Shown: positions 7,846 through 16,740 of the stretch, piece by piece
Numbering within the stretch: the stretch's first letter is position 1
Layout: each line of letters begins with the position of its first letter
Source of the DNA: Actinospineispora eucalypti
GTDB taxonomy: Bacteria; Actinomycetota; Actinomycetes; Mycobacteriales; Pseudonocardiaceae
Direction of reading: 5' to 3'
DNA length: 64,000 nucleotides
Assembly (NCBI GenBank): GCA_014208095.1
Contig: JACHMT010000001.1
Span: 930,001 to 994,000, forward strand
Translations under genes and position numbers: made by a program
Notes under the pieces: generated by a model
The model's database searches: none
What the model saw: only the letters and a program-made list of their open reading frames with translations
Told to the model about the DNA's origin: nothing

Positions 7846-9215
7846 CCGCGGTGAGGACCCACCGGGACGCCGAGCACATCGGGCACACCGAGGCCGGCCC
7901 CCGCCCACTGCCGCCGCTGGGACCGGTGCGCGGCGGCCCGGAGCTGGAGCTGGCCGACCGGGTGATCGACTCCGGCCTGCGGGTGATCGCGGTGGCCCGG
8001 CGCACCGTGCCGACCGTGGAGCTGCGGCTGCGCATCCCGTTCGCCGGCACCGACCCGCTGCACTGCGCACGGGCCGAGATGGTGGCGTCCGCGCTGCTCA
8101 CCGGCACCGCGAAGCGCGGCCGGGTGGAGCTGGACGACCAGCTCGCCTCGATCGGCGGGGACGTCGCCGCCACCGTCGACCCGGAGCGGCTGATGGTCTC
8201 CGGGAGCGCGCTGTCCTCCGGGCTGCCGGTGCTGCTCGACGTGGTCGCCGAGCTGCTCACCCGGGCCGCCTACCCGGACGAGGACTTCGCGCGCGAACGC
8301 GAGCGGCTGGTGGAACGGATCGCCATGGCCCGCTCGCAGCCGCGCACCGTGGCCCGGGAGGCGCTGCAGCGGCGCCGCTACAACGACCACCCGGCGGCCC
8401 GGGAGATGCCACAGGCCGACGACGTGGCCGCCGTGACCCCCGAGGACGTGCGCGAGCTGCACCGGGCCGCCGTGTTGCCCCGGGGGTCCACTCTGGTCCT
8501 GGTCGGCGACCTGGACCCGGCGGCGGCGATCGACGCGGTGGCTTCGGCGCTGGGTGGTTGGGCACAGCGAGGCACCGCCGTCGAGCTGCCGCCGCTGCCC
8601 ACGCTGACCGGCCGTGACCTGCTGCTGGTGGACCGCCCCGGTGCGGTGCAGTCGCAGCTGAGGCTGTCCGCGCAAGCGGTGCCGCGCACCGACCCGCGCT
8701 ACCCGGCGGTGCAGCTGGCCAACCTGGTGCTCGGTGGTTTCTTCTCCTCCCGGCTGGTGGAGAACATCCGGGAGGACAAGGGCTACACCTACTCGGCCTC
8801 GTCCTACCTTGAGTTCACCCCGGCGGACGCGACGCTGCTGGTGGAGACCGACGTGACCACCGACGTCACCGCCGCCGCGCTGCTGGAGACCCGGTACGAG
8901 CTGGCCCGGCTGTCCGCCGTGCCGCCGGCCGAGGCGGAGATCGAGTCGGCCCGCCGGTACGCCATCGGCTCGCTGCTGATCTCCCTGGACAGCCAGCCCG
9001 GGCTGGCCGCGACCCTGTCCGCGCTGACCGCGGTCGGGCTGGACGCCGAGTGGCTGCGCGGGCACCCGGCCCGGCTGGAGGCGGTCACCGCGGAACAGGT
9101 GGCCGAGGCGGCGGCGGAGTTCTTCACGCCGACCGCGTTCACCGGCGTGGTGGTCGGCGACGCCGGCCAGGTGGCCGCCCGGTTGCGCGCGCTCGGCGGG
9201 GTTGAGCTGCCTTGA
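7842..9215 (+). CDS. M16 family protein, non-catalytic partner
   Basis: 457 residues from GTG 7842, overlapping the preceding peptidase by 4 nt. It keeps the M16 fold (RLRIPFAG..., an R/Y-containing C-terminal substrate loop with LVENIREDKGYTYS), but where HxxEH should be it reads HCARAEMVASALLTG, so the zinc site is missing. This matches the beta-like subunits that contribute the RY-type substrate-binding loop to a heterodimer with the catalytic chain. It ends overlapping nudC by 4 nt, so all three genes are probably co-translated. Confidence 0.9.
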   Translation: MTAVRTHRDAEHIGHTEAGPRPLPPLGPVRGGPELELADRVIDSGLRVIAVARRTVPTVELRLRIPFAGTDPLHCARAEMVASALLTGTAKRGRVELDDQLASIGGDVAATVDPERLMVSGSALSSGLPVLLDVVAELLTRAAYPDEDFARERERLVERIAMARSQPRTVAREALQRRRYNDHPAAREMPQADDVAAVTPEDVRELHRAAVLPRGSTLVLVGDLDPAAAIDAVASALGGWAQRGTAVELPPLPTLTGRDLLLVDRPGAVQSQLRLSAQAVPRTDPRYPAVQLANLVLGGFFSSRLVENIREDKGYTYSASSYLEFTPADATLLVETDVTTDVTAAALLETRYELARLSAVPPAEAEIESARRYAIGSLLISLDSQPGLAATLSALTAVGLDAEWLRGHPARLEAVTAEQVAEAAAEFFTPTAFTGVVVGDAGQVAARLRALGGVELP

Positions 9216-10177
9216 GCTTCCCGATCACCGAGCCGCCCCGGTTGTCCCGGGCCACCGTGCGGCGGGACGAGCAGCTGCGGCTGGACACCGCGTGGCAGGC
9301 CTCGACCTGGCCCAAGGCACGCGTGCTCGTGGTGGACGAGAAGGGGCGCAGCCCGGTGGAGCCCGGCGGCTCCACCGGGTCGGTAGCGCTCACCAAGGCC
9401 GGCCCCGAGGTGTCGGCCGAACTCCCGGTCAGTGCGGTGCTGATCGGCGAACAGGACGACGTGCCCTACTGGGCGGTGCGCGGCCAGCCGTCCCTGCTGG
9501 ACGGCGACGACCCGTCCCAGTGGCAGGACCTGCGCATGTGCGGCGCCGCGCTGGACGCGACCAGCGCCGGCCTGATGGTGTCGGCGGTGGCCGTGCTCAA
9601 CTGGCACGACAACGCCGGCTTCTGCGCGCGTTGTGGCGCGCGCACCGAGGTGCGCCAGGCCGGCTGGCTGCGGGTGTGCACCGGCTGTGGGCGGGAGGAG
9701 TACCCGCGCACCGATCCGGCGATCATCTGCCTGGTGCACGACGGCGGCACCGGCGGCTCGGCCCGCGTGCTGCTGGCCCGCCAGCCGATGTGGCCACCGG
9801 GCCGGTTCTCCGTGCTGGCCGGGTTCGTCGAGGCGGGCGAGTCACTGGAGGCCTGCGTGGCCCGGGAGATCCAGGAGGAGGTCGGCGTCACGGTCACCGA
9901 CATCCGCTACCTGGCCTCCCAGGCCTGGCCGTTCCCCCGTTCCATCATGATCGGGTTCGAGGCGGTGGCGGATCCGTCGCAGCCGTTGAGCCCGGCCGAC
10001 GGGGAGATCGCCGAGGCCTTCTGGCTGACCCGTGACGAGCTGCGCCGGGCGTTGGTCGATGCCGCCGACGCAACCCGTGACTGGGCCACCGAACCCGGCG
10101 ACGGCCGCCTGCTCGTCCCCCCGTCCATCTCCATCGCCCGCACCATGCTCGACTCCTGGTCCGCCGTCCAGGACTGA
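9212..10177 (+). CDS. nudC: NAD(+)/NADH pyrophosphatase NudC (Nudix)
   Basis: 321 residues from TTG 9212 (4-nt overlap with the M16 gene). A four-Cys zinc ribbon (CARCGARTEV... CTGCGREEYPR) precedes the Nudix domain: GFVEAGESLEA followed after four residues by REIQEEVGV fits GX5EX7REUXEEXGU. The NudC-specific motif downstream is SQAWPFP (E. coli SQPWPFP). It should hydrolyse NADH/NAD+ to NMN(H) and AMP and can remove NAD caps from RNA. From memory the M. tuberculosis orthologue is Rv3199c, next to mycoredoxin and uvrD2, and that order is kept here. Confidence 0.95.
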   Translation: MSFPITEPPRLSRATVRRDEQLRLDTAWQASTWPKARVLVVDEKGRSPVEPGGSTGSVALTKAGPEVSAELPVSAVLIGEQDDVPYWAVRGQPSLLDGDDPSQWQDLRMCGAALDATSAGLMVSAVAVLNWHDNAGFCARCGARTEVRQAGWLRVCTGCGREEYPRTDPAIICLVHDGGTGGSARVLLARQPMWPPGRFSVLAGFVEAGESLEACVAREIQEEVGVTVTDIRYLASQAWPFPRSIMIGFEAVADPSQPLSPADGEIAEAFWLTRDELRRALVDAADATRDWATEPGDGRLLVPPSISIARTMLDSWSAVQD

Positions 10178-10185
10178 GCGGCGGG

Positions 10186-10428
10186 TCAGGCGGCGGCCAG
10201 GGCCGCCTTGACCTCGGCGAAGGACGGGTTGGTGGCGGTGCTGCCGTCCGGGTAGCGCAGGGTGGGCACGGTCTGGTTGCCGCCGTTCACGCTTTCCACG
10301 AAGGCGGCCGCCTCCGGGTCGCGCTCGATGTTGACCTCGTTGTACGCGATACCGGCCTCGTCCAGCTGCAGCTTCAGCCGGCGGCAGTAGCCGCACCACG
10401 TGGTCGAGTACATCGTGAGTTCGCTCAT
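10186..10428 (-). CDS. mrx1: Mycoredoxin (glutaredoxin-like)
   Basis: 80 residues from ATG 10428. The thioredoxin-fold protein has the redox motif WCGYC (Cys 12 and 15) and the cis-proline TVP (53-55), as in actinobacterial mycoredoxin-1, which reduces mycothiol-protein disulfides using mycothiol. It lies between nudC and uvrD2, as in mycobacteria, but on the opposite strand. Its stop is 8 bp from the convergent nudC stop, with no obvious hairpin between. Confidence 0.93.
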   Translation of the reverse strand: MSELTMYSTTWCGYCRRLKLQLDEAGIAYNEVNIERDPEAAAFVESVNGGNQTVPTLRYPDGSTATNPSFAEVKAALAAA

Positions 10429-10478
10429 GCACCGTGCAACGCGCCGACCGCCCGCCGGCTTCCCGGATGTGACCAGGG

Positions 10479-10901
10479 TCAGTCGTGCAACCGGGCGCCC
10501 TTCAGGATCTTGTCGATCTTGTTGCGCGGGCCGTGCACGCCGATGCCCACGAGGTCCAGCGCGTCCCGGTGCACCGCGCGCACGGCGGCCCGGTTGTCCC
10601 GGTCGTTGCCGGTGTTGAACAGGTCGGAGGTGAAGACGGCCAGCGGCAGCCCCCGGCCGAGCGCGCGGGCGTGCGCGGCCGTGAGCACCTCCTTCGAGCC
10701 GGCGAACACCAGCACCGGCTGGCGGAACATGGGCAGGTAAGGCGTGTCGTCCGCGTCCAGATACGGCTCGCCGATCCGCTCCGGGGCGGCGAGCGCACTG
10801 GCCAGGAAGGCGGTGACGTTCAACCGCTGCCAGCCGGGCAGGTCGTCCCGCAACAGGATCGCGATCTTGGTGTCGAATCGGATGGGCTCCACCGGCCCCA
10901 C
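10479..10901 (-). CDS. DUF2000 family protein
   Basis: 140 residues from ATG 10901. The sequence (RFDTKIAILLRDDLPGWQ, YLPMFRQPVLVFAG, FNTGNDRDNRAAVRAV) matches the DUF2000 family, whose function is not known; some relatives resemble peptidyl-tRNA hydrolase-like folds. It is divergent from an AraC regulator, with only 26 bp between the two starts. DUF2000 genes are often next to AraC regulators, so it is probably that regulator's target. Confidence 0.8.
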   Translation of the reverse strand: MGPVEPIRFDTKIAILLRDDLPGWQRLNVTAFLASALAAPERIGEPYLDADDTPYLPMFRQPVLVFAGSKEVLTAAHARALGRGLPLAVFTSDLFNTGNDRDNRAAVRAVHRDALDLVGIGVHGPRNKIDKILKGARLHD

Positions 10902-10927
10902 GATGCCGCCGCCCGCTCGAGACGGTC

Positions 10928-11749
10928 TTGTACGTTCTTGGCATCCGGGAGAACGAACAGGTCACCGCGTGGCGGCCGGAGGTGCCGGGCGTCGCGGAGG
11001 TGTTCCATGCCCGTTTCACCGAGCACGCCTACCCGGCCCACACCCACGACGCCTGGACCTTGCTGATCGTCGACGACGGGGCGGTGCGGTTCGACCTGGA
11101 CCGCCACCCCCGGGGAGCCGCCGCCGAGCTGGTCACCCTGCTGCCGCCGCACGTGCCGCACGACGGCCGCGCGGCCACGCCGCACGGCTTCCGCAAGCGG
11201 GTGCTCTACCTGGACACGCCGTTGCTCGGCGAACGGCTGATCGGGCCGGCGGTGGACGCCCCGGGCTGGGCCGACCCGGTCCTGCGGCACCGGATCGACC
11301 AGCTGCACCGCGTGCTCGCGCAACCGGGCGAGGAGCTGCACGCGGCCAGCCGGCTGGCGTTCGTGGCCGAGCGGCTGCGCCAGCACCTGCGGCCGGGAAC
11401 CGGCGTGCCGCGCCCGGATCGAAAGCACGCCAACCACCTGGCCGACCGCCTCCGCCAGCTGTTGGACGCCAACGTGACCGGAGGCGTCACCCTGGACCGG
11501 GCCGCCGAGCTGCTGCACGCCCACCCCACACACCTGGTCCGCGCGTTCACCCGGGCGCACGGGCTGCCCCCGCACCGCTACCTGACCGGCCGCCGGGTGG
11601 ACCTGGCCCGGCGACTGCTGCTGGCCGGGCAGCCGCCGGCCGAGGTGGCGGCCGCCGCCGGGTTCTACGACCAGGCGCACCTGAGCCGCCACTTCGGCCG
11701 CATGTTGGGCACCACGCCGGCCCGCTACGCGCGAGGCGCGCACCGGTGA
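10928..11749 (+). CDS. AraC family transcriptional regulator
   Basis: 273 residues from TTG 10928; a GTG at 10982 is a shorter alternative. The N-terminal part is a cupin-like AraC ligand domain (EHAYPAHTHDAWTLLIVDDG, LLPPHVPHDGR). The C-terminal about 100 residues hold two helix-turn-helix units (LDRAAELLHAHPTHLVRAF and AEVAAAAGFYDQAHLSRHF) and the closing TPARYARG. The divergent DUF2000 gene is the likely target. It stops 6 bp before uvrD2. Confidence 0.88.
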   Translation: MYVLGIRENEQVTAWRPEVPGVAEVFHARFTEHAYPAHTHDAWTLLIVDDGAVRFDLDRHPRGAAAELVTLLPPHVPHDGRAATPHGFRKRVLYLDTPLLGERLIGPAVDAPGWADPVLRHRIDQLHRVLAQPGEELHAASRLAFVAERLRQHLRPGTGVPRPDRKHANHLADRLRQLLDANVTGGVTLDRAAELLHAHPTHLVRAFTRAHGLPPHRYLTGRRVDLARRLLLAGQPPAEVAAAAGFYDQAHLSRHFGRMLGTTPARYARGAHR

Positions 11750-11755
11750 GAGAGG

Positions 11756-13888
11756 ATGACAGCCGTGCCGGCCGCGAACTCGACCTTCCCTGCTGACGCA
11801 CTGGATCCCGAGCAGGCGGCCGCGGTCACCGCGCCGCGCGGCCCGGTCTGTGTGCTCGCCGGCGCCGGCACCGGCAAGACCCGCACCATCACCCGCCGGA
11901 TCGCCCACCTGGTGCAGGTCGGCCAGGTGGCGCCCGGCCAGGTGCTCGCGGTGACCTTCACCGCCCGCGCCGCCGGCGAGCTGCGCACCCGGTTGCGCTC
12001 GCTGGGGGTCGGCGGGGTGCAGGCGCGCACCTTCCACGCCGCCGCACTGCGCCAGCTGCGCTACTTCTGGCCCCGGGTGCAGGGTGGCGAGCGGCCGTGG
12101 CAGCTGGTGGACCACAAGATCCGGGCGGTGGGCCAGGCGGCCCACCGGGCCGGCGCGGACACCGACGCGGAGTCGCTGCGCGACCTGGCCGGGGAGATCG
12201 AGTGGGCCAAGGCCAGCCTGATCACCCCGGAGGCCTACCCGGCCGAGGTGGCCGGTGCGCGCCGGGAGATCCCGACGGACGCGAACCTGATCGCCTCCGT
12301 GTACGCCGGCTACGAGCGGCTCAAGCTGGAACACCAGGTGCTGGACTTCGACGACCTGCTCCTGCACACCGCCGCCGCGCTGGAGGCCAACGCCGAGGTG
12401 GCCCAGGAGTTCCGCGACCGCTACCGCTGCTTCGTGGTGGACGAGTACCAGGACGTCACGCCGCTGCAGCAGCGGGTCCTGGACGCCTGGCTGGGTGAGC
12501 GGGACGACCTCACCGTGGTCGGCGACGCCAACCAGACGATCTACACCTTCGCCGGCGCGACGCCGCGCTACCTGCTCGAGTTCACCCGGCGCTTCCCGGA
12601 GGCCACCATGGTCCGGTTGCGCCGGGACTACCGGTCCACCCCGCAGGTGGTGTCGTGCGCCAACACGGTGATCGCCGCCGCGCGGGACCGGGCCGCCGGC
12701 ACCCGCCTGCGCCTGGAGGGCCAGCTCCCGCCCGGCCCGGAGCCCAGCTTCGCCGAGTACGACGACGAACCGGCCGAGGCCGGCGCGGTCGCCTCGACCA
12801 TCAAGCGCATGATCAACGACGGCACGCCGGCCAGCGAGATCGCCGTGCTGTTCCGGGTGAACGCCCAGTCCCAGGTGTACGAACGCGCGCTGGACGAGGC
12901 GGGCGTGCCGTACCAGGTACGGGGCGGCGAGCGGTTCTTCGCCCGCCCCGAGGTGCGCCAGGCGATGATGTCGCTGCGCGTCGCCGGGGGGAAACCCGGA
13001 AACGATAGGCCGCTGGCCGAAGCGGTGAGCGCGGTGCTCGAGCCGTTGGGCCTCACCGACCGGCACATCGCCGGCGGGCTGGGTCGGGCGCCCAGTTTGG
13101 CGCCCGACGGACACATTGCCGGCCCGGAGAACAGCGCGGCCCGGCAGCGCTGGGAGTCGCTGCGCGCCCTGGTGGTGCTGGCCGAGGAGCTGGCCGAGGT
13201 GGACCCGGACGCCGGTCTCGCCGCGTTCGTCACCGAACTGGAAACCCGCGCGGACGCCTCCCACCCGCCGACCGTGCAGGGCGTCACGCTGGCTTCGCTG
13301 CACGCGGCCAAGGGCCTGGAGTGGGATGCGGTCTTCCTGGTCGGCCTGGTCGACGGCACGGTGCCGATCCAGCACGCCGACGGCGACCCGGCCAAGATCG
13401 AGGAGGAGCGCCGGCTGCTGTACGTCGGGGTGACGCGCGCCCGCCGTGAGCTGGCCCTCTCCTGGGCGCTGGCTCGCACGCCGGGCGGCCGCCGGGGGCG
13501 GCGGCGGTGCCGGTTCCTGCACGGGGTGATCCCGGACCACCACCCGGCCGCGCTGGGGAACGGCCGCCGAGCCGGGTCGAAGCCGCGCTGCCAGATCTGC
13601 GGAACCCCGGTCGTCGGCGCCGCACCGGGCGCCTCGGGCGCACTGGTCCGCTGCCCGGACTGCCCCGCCTCGGTCGACGTGGAGCTGCTGGACCAGCTGA
13701 AGGAGTGGCGCAGCGCCACCGCCAAGCTGCAGTCCGTACCGCCGTACGTGGTGTTCACCGACGCCACGCTCACCGCGATCGCCGAGCGGCGCCCGGCGGA
13801 CACCGCCGCGCTGGTCGCCATCCCGGGGATCGGCGCGGCCAAGCTGCAGCGCTACGGCCCGGACATCCTGGCTCTGCTGGCCGACTGA
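11756..13888 (+). CDS. uvrD2: ATP-dependent DNA helicase UvrD2 (SF1, HRDC)
   Basis: 710 residues from ATG 11756 (site GAGAGAGG just upstream). Motifs in order: Walker [10 protein letters not shown] (about 34-42), Ia [16 protein letters not shown] (motif II), GDANQTIY (III), RLRRDYRS (IV), [15 protein letters not shown] (V) and VTRARREL (VI). As in mycobacterial UvrD2, a four-Cys metal site follows (CQIC then CPDC), and an HRDC domain ends the protein ([14 protein letters not shown]). It is a 3'-5' helicase for genome maintenance; UvrD2 is essential in M. tuberculosis. It precedes the whiB7 leader on the same strand, the usual actinobacterial arrangement. Confidence 0.96.
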   Translation: MTAVPAANSTFPADALDPEQAAAVTAPRGPVCVLAGAGTGKTRTITRRIAHLVQVGQVAPGQVLAVTFTARAAGELRTRLRSLGVGGVQARTFHAAALRQLRYFWPRVQGGERPWQLVDHKIRAVGQAAHRAGADTDAESLRDLAGEIEWAKASLITPEAYPAEVAGARREIPTDANLIASVYAGYERLKLEHQVLDFDDLLLHTAAALEANAEVAQEFRDRYRCFVVDEYQDVTPLQQRVLDAWLGERDDLTVVGDANQTIYTFAGATPRYLLEFTRRFPEATMVRLRRDYRSTPQVVSCANTVIAAARDRAAGTRLRLEGQLPPGPEPSFAEYDDEPAEAGAVASTIKRMINDGTPASEIAVLFRVNAQSQVYERALDEAGVPYQVRGGERFFARPEVRQAMMSLRVAGGKPGNDRPLAEAVSAVLEPLGLTDRHIAGGLGRAPSLAPDGHIAGPENSAARQRWESLRALVVLAEELAEVDPDAGLAAFVTELETRADASHPPTVQGVTLASLHAAKGLEWDAVFLVGLVDGTVPIQHADGDPAKIEEERRLLYVGVTRARRELALSWALARTPGGRRGRRRCRFLHGVIPDHHPAALGNGRRAGSKPRCQICGTPVVGAAPGASGALVRCPDCPASVDVELLDQLKEWRSATAKLQSVPPYVVFTDATLTAIAERRPADTAALVAIPGIGAAKLQRYGPDILALLAD

Positions 13889-13909
13889 AACACAGTGGAC
13901 GAAAGTCGG

Positions 13910-13939
13910 TTGCGCGCTTCGCGCAGCTGCTCCTAAGGT
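13910..13939 (+). promoter_or_regulatory. Candidate promoter at the head of the whiB7 leader
   Basis: TTGCGC (13910-13915), an 18-nt spacer and TAAGGT (13934-13939) form a plausible sigma-A-type pair. The -10 overlaps the perfect palindrome GGTGAGTCTCACC (13937-13949), a possible operator or start-site structure. It would give a leader of about 445 nt. Chosen by eye only. Confidence 0.35.
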
Positions 13940-14030
13940 GAGTCTCACCGGGATCTTCGAGGCCCGGTTGAAACGTTTCGCGCCGCGCTTCCTCAGCGCC
14001 GCGCGTCTGCCCGGGAGGGGGGTGGCCACA

Positions 14031-14249
14031 GTGGCACTGCTGGCTAACCTCGCCGACCCGAAGGCGCAGTCTGCCCAGCTCACGTCCCCGCTGATGCGGC
14101 ATGCCCAGGCCCAGTACGGGGCCACCGGTGTGTCCGGCGCCAGCATCGTCATGGATCGCCCCCGTGGGTGGGAATTCATGATCGTCGACGTGACCGGCAC
14201 CCCGGCGAACAAGCCGCCATACGTGTCCGCCTCGGAGCGATGCCCTTGA
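14031..14249 (+). CDS. Small leader ORF upstream of whiB7 (72 aa)
   Basis: GTG 14031 sits 12 nt after a strong purine site (GGGAGGGG, 14013-14020); GTG 14022 and an in-frame start at 13938 are alternatives. The 72 residues (ALLANLADPKAQ..., MDRPRGWEFMIVDVTGTP...) match no family I recognise. Its TGA stop (14247-14249) lies inside the first arm of the hairpin CCTTGAT/ATCAAGG (14244-14260), and 33 bp later the intrinsic terminator begins. A ribosome finishing this ORF would therefore sit on the hairpin. Known mycobacterial whiB7 leaders contain a uORF plus terminator; this ORF is the best candidate here, but it may also be an independent small gene. Confidence 0.45.
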   Translation: MALLANLADPKAQSAQLTSPLMRHAQAQYGATGVSGASIVMDRPRGWEFMIVDVTGTPANKPPYVSASERCP

Positions 14250-14281
14250 TCCGATCAAGGAAATCTCCGAGAAGCAGCCCA

Positions 14282-14323
14282 AAGGCCGCGGACCCGTATC
14301 GGGACCGCGGCCTTCGTGTTTTT
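14282..14323 (+). terminator. Intrinsic terminator (attenuator) in the whiB7 leader
   Basis: Stem AAGGCCGCGG (14282-14291) pairs perfectly with CCGCGGCCTT (14305-14314). After an A-A mismatch the stem continues CCCG/CGGG around a TAT loop, and TTTTT follows at 14319-14323. It stands 69 bp before the whiB7 start, with no other gene ending there on this strand except the leader ORF. This is the arrangement expected for transcription attenuation. Confidence 0.88.
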
Positions 14324-14391
14324 CGGCCCAGTTCTGTCGGACCCGTTCGGTTCAATCAGTTTCACCGCACGACCAAGGAGGAGGGATCGAA

Positions 14392-14784
14392 GTGCTAGTG
14401 CGGAACGTCCCCATAGAAGGCGGGACGGTCAGCCACAGCCCGGTGTCGGGCCTGGTCAACAGCCAGGACGCCATCGGTCTGGACGGGTTGCTCGGCACCA
14501 CCAGTGCCGACGCGACCCTGCCCTGTCAGGAGGCCGAGGACGCGGACCTGTGGTTCGCCGACGCGCCGGAGGACCTCGAGCGGGCGAAGGCGCAGTGCGT
14601 CTCCTGCCCGATCAAGGCCGAATGCCTCGCCGGGGCGCTGCGCCGGGGAGAGCCCTGGGGCGTCTGGGGTGGCGAGATCTTCCAAAGGGGCAGCGTCATC
14701 GCTCGGAAGAGGCCCAAGGGCCGGCCGAGCAAGGCTGCCCTCGCCCGGGACCGGGCGCTGGCCGAGGCCGGCGCACCGCTGTAG
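14392..14784 (+). CDS. whiB7: WhiB7 iron-sulfur transcriptional regulator
   Basis: 130 residues from GTG 14392, 6 nt after AAGGAGGAGGG (14375-14385). Four Fe-S ligands: Cys45, then Cys69, Cys72 and Cys78 in CVSCPIKAEC. GEPWGVWGGE (about 86-95) is the sigma-A-contacting WhiB turn, and the C-terminal KRPKGRPSK holds the AT-hook (KGRP) that marks WhiB7 among Wbl proteins. WhiB7 activates intrinsic antibiotic-resistance genes after ribosome-targeting stress. It follows uvrD2 as in mycobacteria, and its long leader contains a strong terminator, so expression is probably controlled by attenuation plus autoregulation. Confidence 0.93.
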   Translation: MLVRNVPIEGGTVSHSPVSGLVNSQDAIGLDGLLGTTSADATLPCQEAEDADLWFADAPEDLERAKAQCVSCPIKAECLAGALRRGEPWGVWGGEIFQRGSVIARKRPKGRPSKAALARDRALAEAGAPL

Positions 14785-14826
14785 CAGAGATCGGTACGCC
14801 GCGGAGGCGTGCGGAAAGGAGACCTG

Positions 14827-15093
14827 GTGACCAACAAGTTGCTCGAGATCGTCGATCTGGAGAAGCGACCGTCCAGCCAGACCGAGGTGGCCGGCCCGAC
14901 CGGGACCCGCCTCATGCACAAGGGGGTTCGGCAGATGTTGCTCTACGAAGCCTTGGCCAGAGCACGAATGCGTGAGGCCGAGGAAGCCGCCGCTCGCTAC
15001 CGGGTCGCTCGTCGACTGGTGGCCGGGCGCCGGTGGGCGCGACTGGCGAAGTACGCCACCGCGCGCGCCGAGCGCGCCCGCCGGGCGGTCTGA
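14827..15093 (+). CDS. Small conserved-looking helical protein downstream of whiB7
   Basis: 88 residues from GTG 14827, which has AAAGGAG at 14815-14821; an upstream GTG 14809 lacks a site. The first half (VTNKLLEIVDLEKRP... GTRLMHKGVRQMLL) is mixed. The second half is an Ala/Arg-rich amphipathic helix (YEALARARMREAEEAAARYR...). It starts 42 bp after whiB7 on the same strand, so it is probably co-transcribed. Family not recognised; the basic helical tail would fit nucleic acid or ribosome binding, but this is a guess. A perfect hairpin follows the stop. Confidence 0.65.
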   Translation: MTNKLLEIVDLEKRPSSQTEVAGPTGTRLMHKGVRQMLLYEALARARMREAEEAAARYRVARRLVAGRRWARLAKYATARAERARRAV

Positions 15094-15112
15094 CCTCGGC
15101 CTGCGCGCCGCT

Positions 15113-15153
15113 GGATGTCCCGGGTTGGCACAGGACGCCAACCCGGGACATCC
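15113..15153 (+). terminator. 17-bp perfect hairpin after the whiB7 operon
   Basis: GGATGTCCCGGGTTGGC (15113-15129) and its exact complement (15137-15153) are separated by a 7-nt loop, ACAGGAC. It starts 20 bp after the stop at 15093. There is no T-run, so termination may be Rho-independent of the actinobacterial T-less kind, or the element may belong to the adjoining repeat array. Confidence 0.7.
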
Positions 15154-15260
15154 CCCCGCGAGTCGGGGATGTGGGTACGGTGAGTCGGGGATGTGGGTAC
15201 GGCGAGTCGGGCGTCTGTGCTCGGTGAGTCGCGGACTCGTGCTCGGTGGGTCGGGTGCGC
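15154..15260 (+). repeat. 22-bp-period repeats, family A (degenerate tandem)
   Basis: Units GAGTCGGGGATGTGGGTACG, GAGTCGGGGATGTGGGTACG, GAGTCGGGCGTCTGTGCTCG, GAGTCGCGGACTCGTGCTCG and GGGTCGGG follow one another about every 22 bp, directly after the hairpin. The stretch from there to 15358, before the convergent ABC1 gene, shows no further gene or clear structure. Confidence 0.85.
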
Positions 15261-15358
15261 GGCGGAGGTTGTCGGCGAGGTGTTCGAGGCGCTGGCCGTT
15301 TGTGTTCGGTGCAGGTCTAGAGCGGCTTGGACGGCCGTCTTTAAACGCAACACGATGC

Positions 15359-16678
15359 CTAAGCGGGCTCGGTGAACGTGGCCGGCTGCCAGTGCTCCAC
15401 GATGCCGCGCAGCGGCACCTCGGCGCCGAGCTGGCACATCACCGCGAGCACGCCGAAGGTGACCCGGTGGATGAGCAGGTGGTGGGGTGGCAGGTTCAGC
15501 GCGCGGCCGGTGCGGAAGTCCGGGCTGCGCAGGTCGCCGACCCGTTCCGCCTGCTCCTGGATCCAGCGCCGGCTGAACCGGAAGGTCTCGGACAGCAGCG
15601 GCTCGGTGAACGGGGCCAGGTAGGAGAGCACCTCCTCGGCGGTCAGCCGCATGCCGGGCCGCACGAACCCCTCCTCGCGCATGAGCTCGATCAGCCGCGC
15701 CGACTCGCCGTTCAGCGCCATCCGGCACATGTGCTGCAGCACCAGCGGCGAGCCCTCGGGCAGCCGGCCGACCAGCCCGTAGTCGAAGACCAGCAGCCGG
15801 CCGTCGTCCATCAGCTGGAAGTTGCCCGGGTGCGGGTCGGCGTGCAGCAACCGGACGCGCGGCGGCGAGGAGTACTGGAACTGCGCCAGCCGCATCCCGG
15901 CCAGGTCCCGGGTGGCCTGGTCGCCGGCCCGGATGACCTCGGACAGCGGGGTGCCCCGGACCCACTCGGTGATCATCACCTTGGGCGCCGACGCGAACAC
16001 CCTCGGCACCTTGATCTCCGGGTCGTCGGCGAACGCCTTGGCGAACGCGCGCTGCTTGTCCGCCTCGTCCCGGTAGTCCAGCTCCTCGGCCATCCGGTCG
16101 CGCAGCTCCGCGATCAGCGGCTTGACCTCCATGCCCGGAACCAGCGGCTGGATCAACCGGCTGAACCGGCCGAGCTGGCGGAGGTCGGCGAGCAGAGCCT
16201 CGTCCGCGCCCGGGTACTGCACCTTGACCGCGACCTCCCGGCCGTCGTGCCACACGCCCCGGTGCACCTGGCCGATGCTCGCGGCGGCGGCCGGCTCGTC
16301 CTCGAACTCGGTGAACCGCTCCCGCCAGCCCCGGCCCAGCTGCTCGGCCAACACCCGGTGGGTGTCCTTGGCCGGCATCGGCGGCGCCGCGCTCTGCAGC
16401 TTGGTGAGCGCCTCGCGGTACGGCTGGGCCAGCTCGTCGGGTACCGCCGCCTCGAAGATGCTCAGCGCCTGGCCGAACTTCATCGCGCCGCCCTTGAGCT
16501 CGCCGAGCACCGCGAAGAGCTGCTCGGCACTGCGCGCGGACAACTGCGCGGAGATCTCCTCGCCGTCGCCGCCCACCATGCGGCGACCCCACCCGGCCGC
16601 CGCGCGCCCGGCGACGCCGAGCGGCAGGCTGGCGAGCTTGGCGGTGCGCCGGGCACCACTTCGTGGGATATCGGCCAT
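15359..16678 (-). CDS. ABC1/UbiB-family atypical kinase
   Basis: 439 residues from ATG 16678. It carries the ABC1 hallmarks: KFGQ (in GAMKFGQALS), the AAASIGQVH loop in place of a normal glycine loop, VAVKVQYPG with the ATP lysine, the HADPHPGNF catalytic segment and VFDYGLVG for metal binding. Family members (UbiB, COQ8, Rv3197) are membrane-associated ATPases or kinases linked to quinone biosynthesis or lipid transport. In mycobacteria Rv3197 has been linked to drug resistance next to whiB7. It is convergent with whiB7 here. Downstream of the Rv3196-like gene on the same strand (62 bp gap), likely one operon. Confidence 0.92.
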   Translation of the reverse strand: MADIPRSGARRTAKLASLPLGVAGRAAAGWGRRMVGGDGEEISAQLSARSAEQLFAVLGELKGGAMKFGQALSIFEAAVPDELAQPYREALTKLQSAAPPMPAKDTHRVLAEQLGRGWRERFTEFEDEPAAAASIGQVHRGVWHDGREVAVKVQYPGADEALLADLRQLGRFSRLIQPLVPGMEVKPLIAELRDRMAEELDYRDEADKQRAFAKAFADDPEIKVPRVFASAPKVMITEWVRGTPLSEVIRAGDQATRDLAGMRLAQFQYSSPPRVRLLHADPHPGNFQLMDDGRLLVFDYGLVGRLPEGSPLVLQHMCRMALNGESARLIELMREEGFVRPGMRLTAEEVLSYLAPFTEPLLSETFRFSRRWIQEQAERVGDLRSPDFRTGRALNLPPHHLLIHRVTFGVLAVMCQLGAEVPLRGIVEHWQPATFTEPA

Positions 16679-16740
16679 GCCGCCATTGTCCACCGAACGC
16701 GCGGCGCGACGCATCTCACCCTCGCCGGAGCCGACCCGTT

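Noticed and set aside
10820..14212. 1130-aa minus-strand open frame opposite uvrD2
   Set aside because: UvrD2 motifs on the plus strand are complete; the antisense frame has no domain and crosses several gene boundaries.
14240..14398. Second leader ORF through the whiB7 terminator as a real gene
   Set aside because: Codon use is atypical and the binding site is poor; kept only as part of the attenuation hypothesis.
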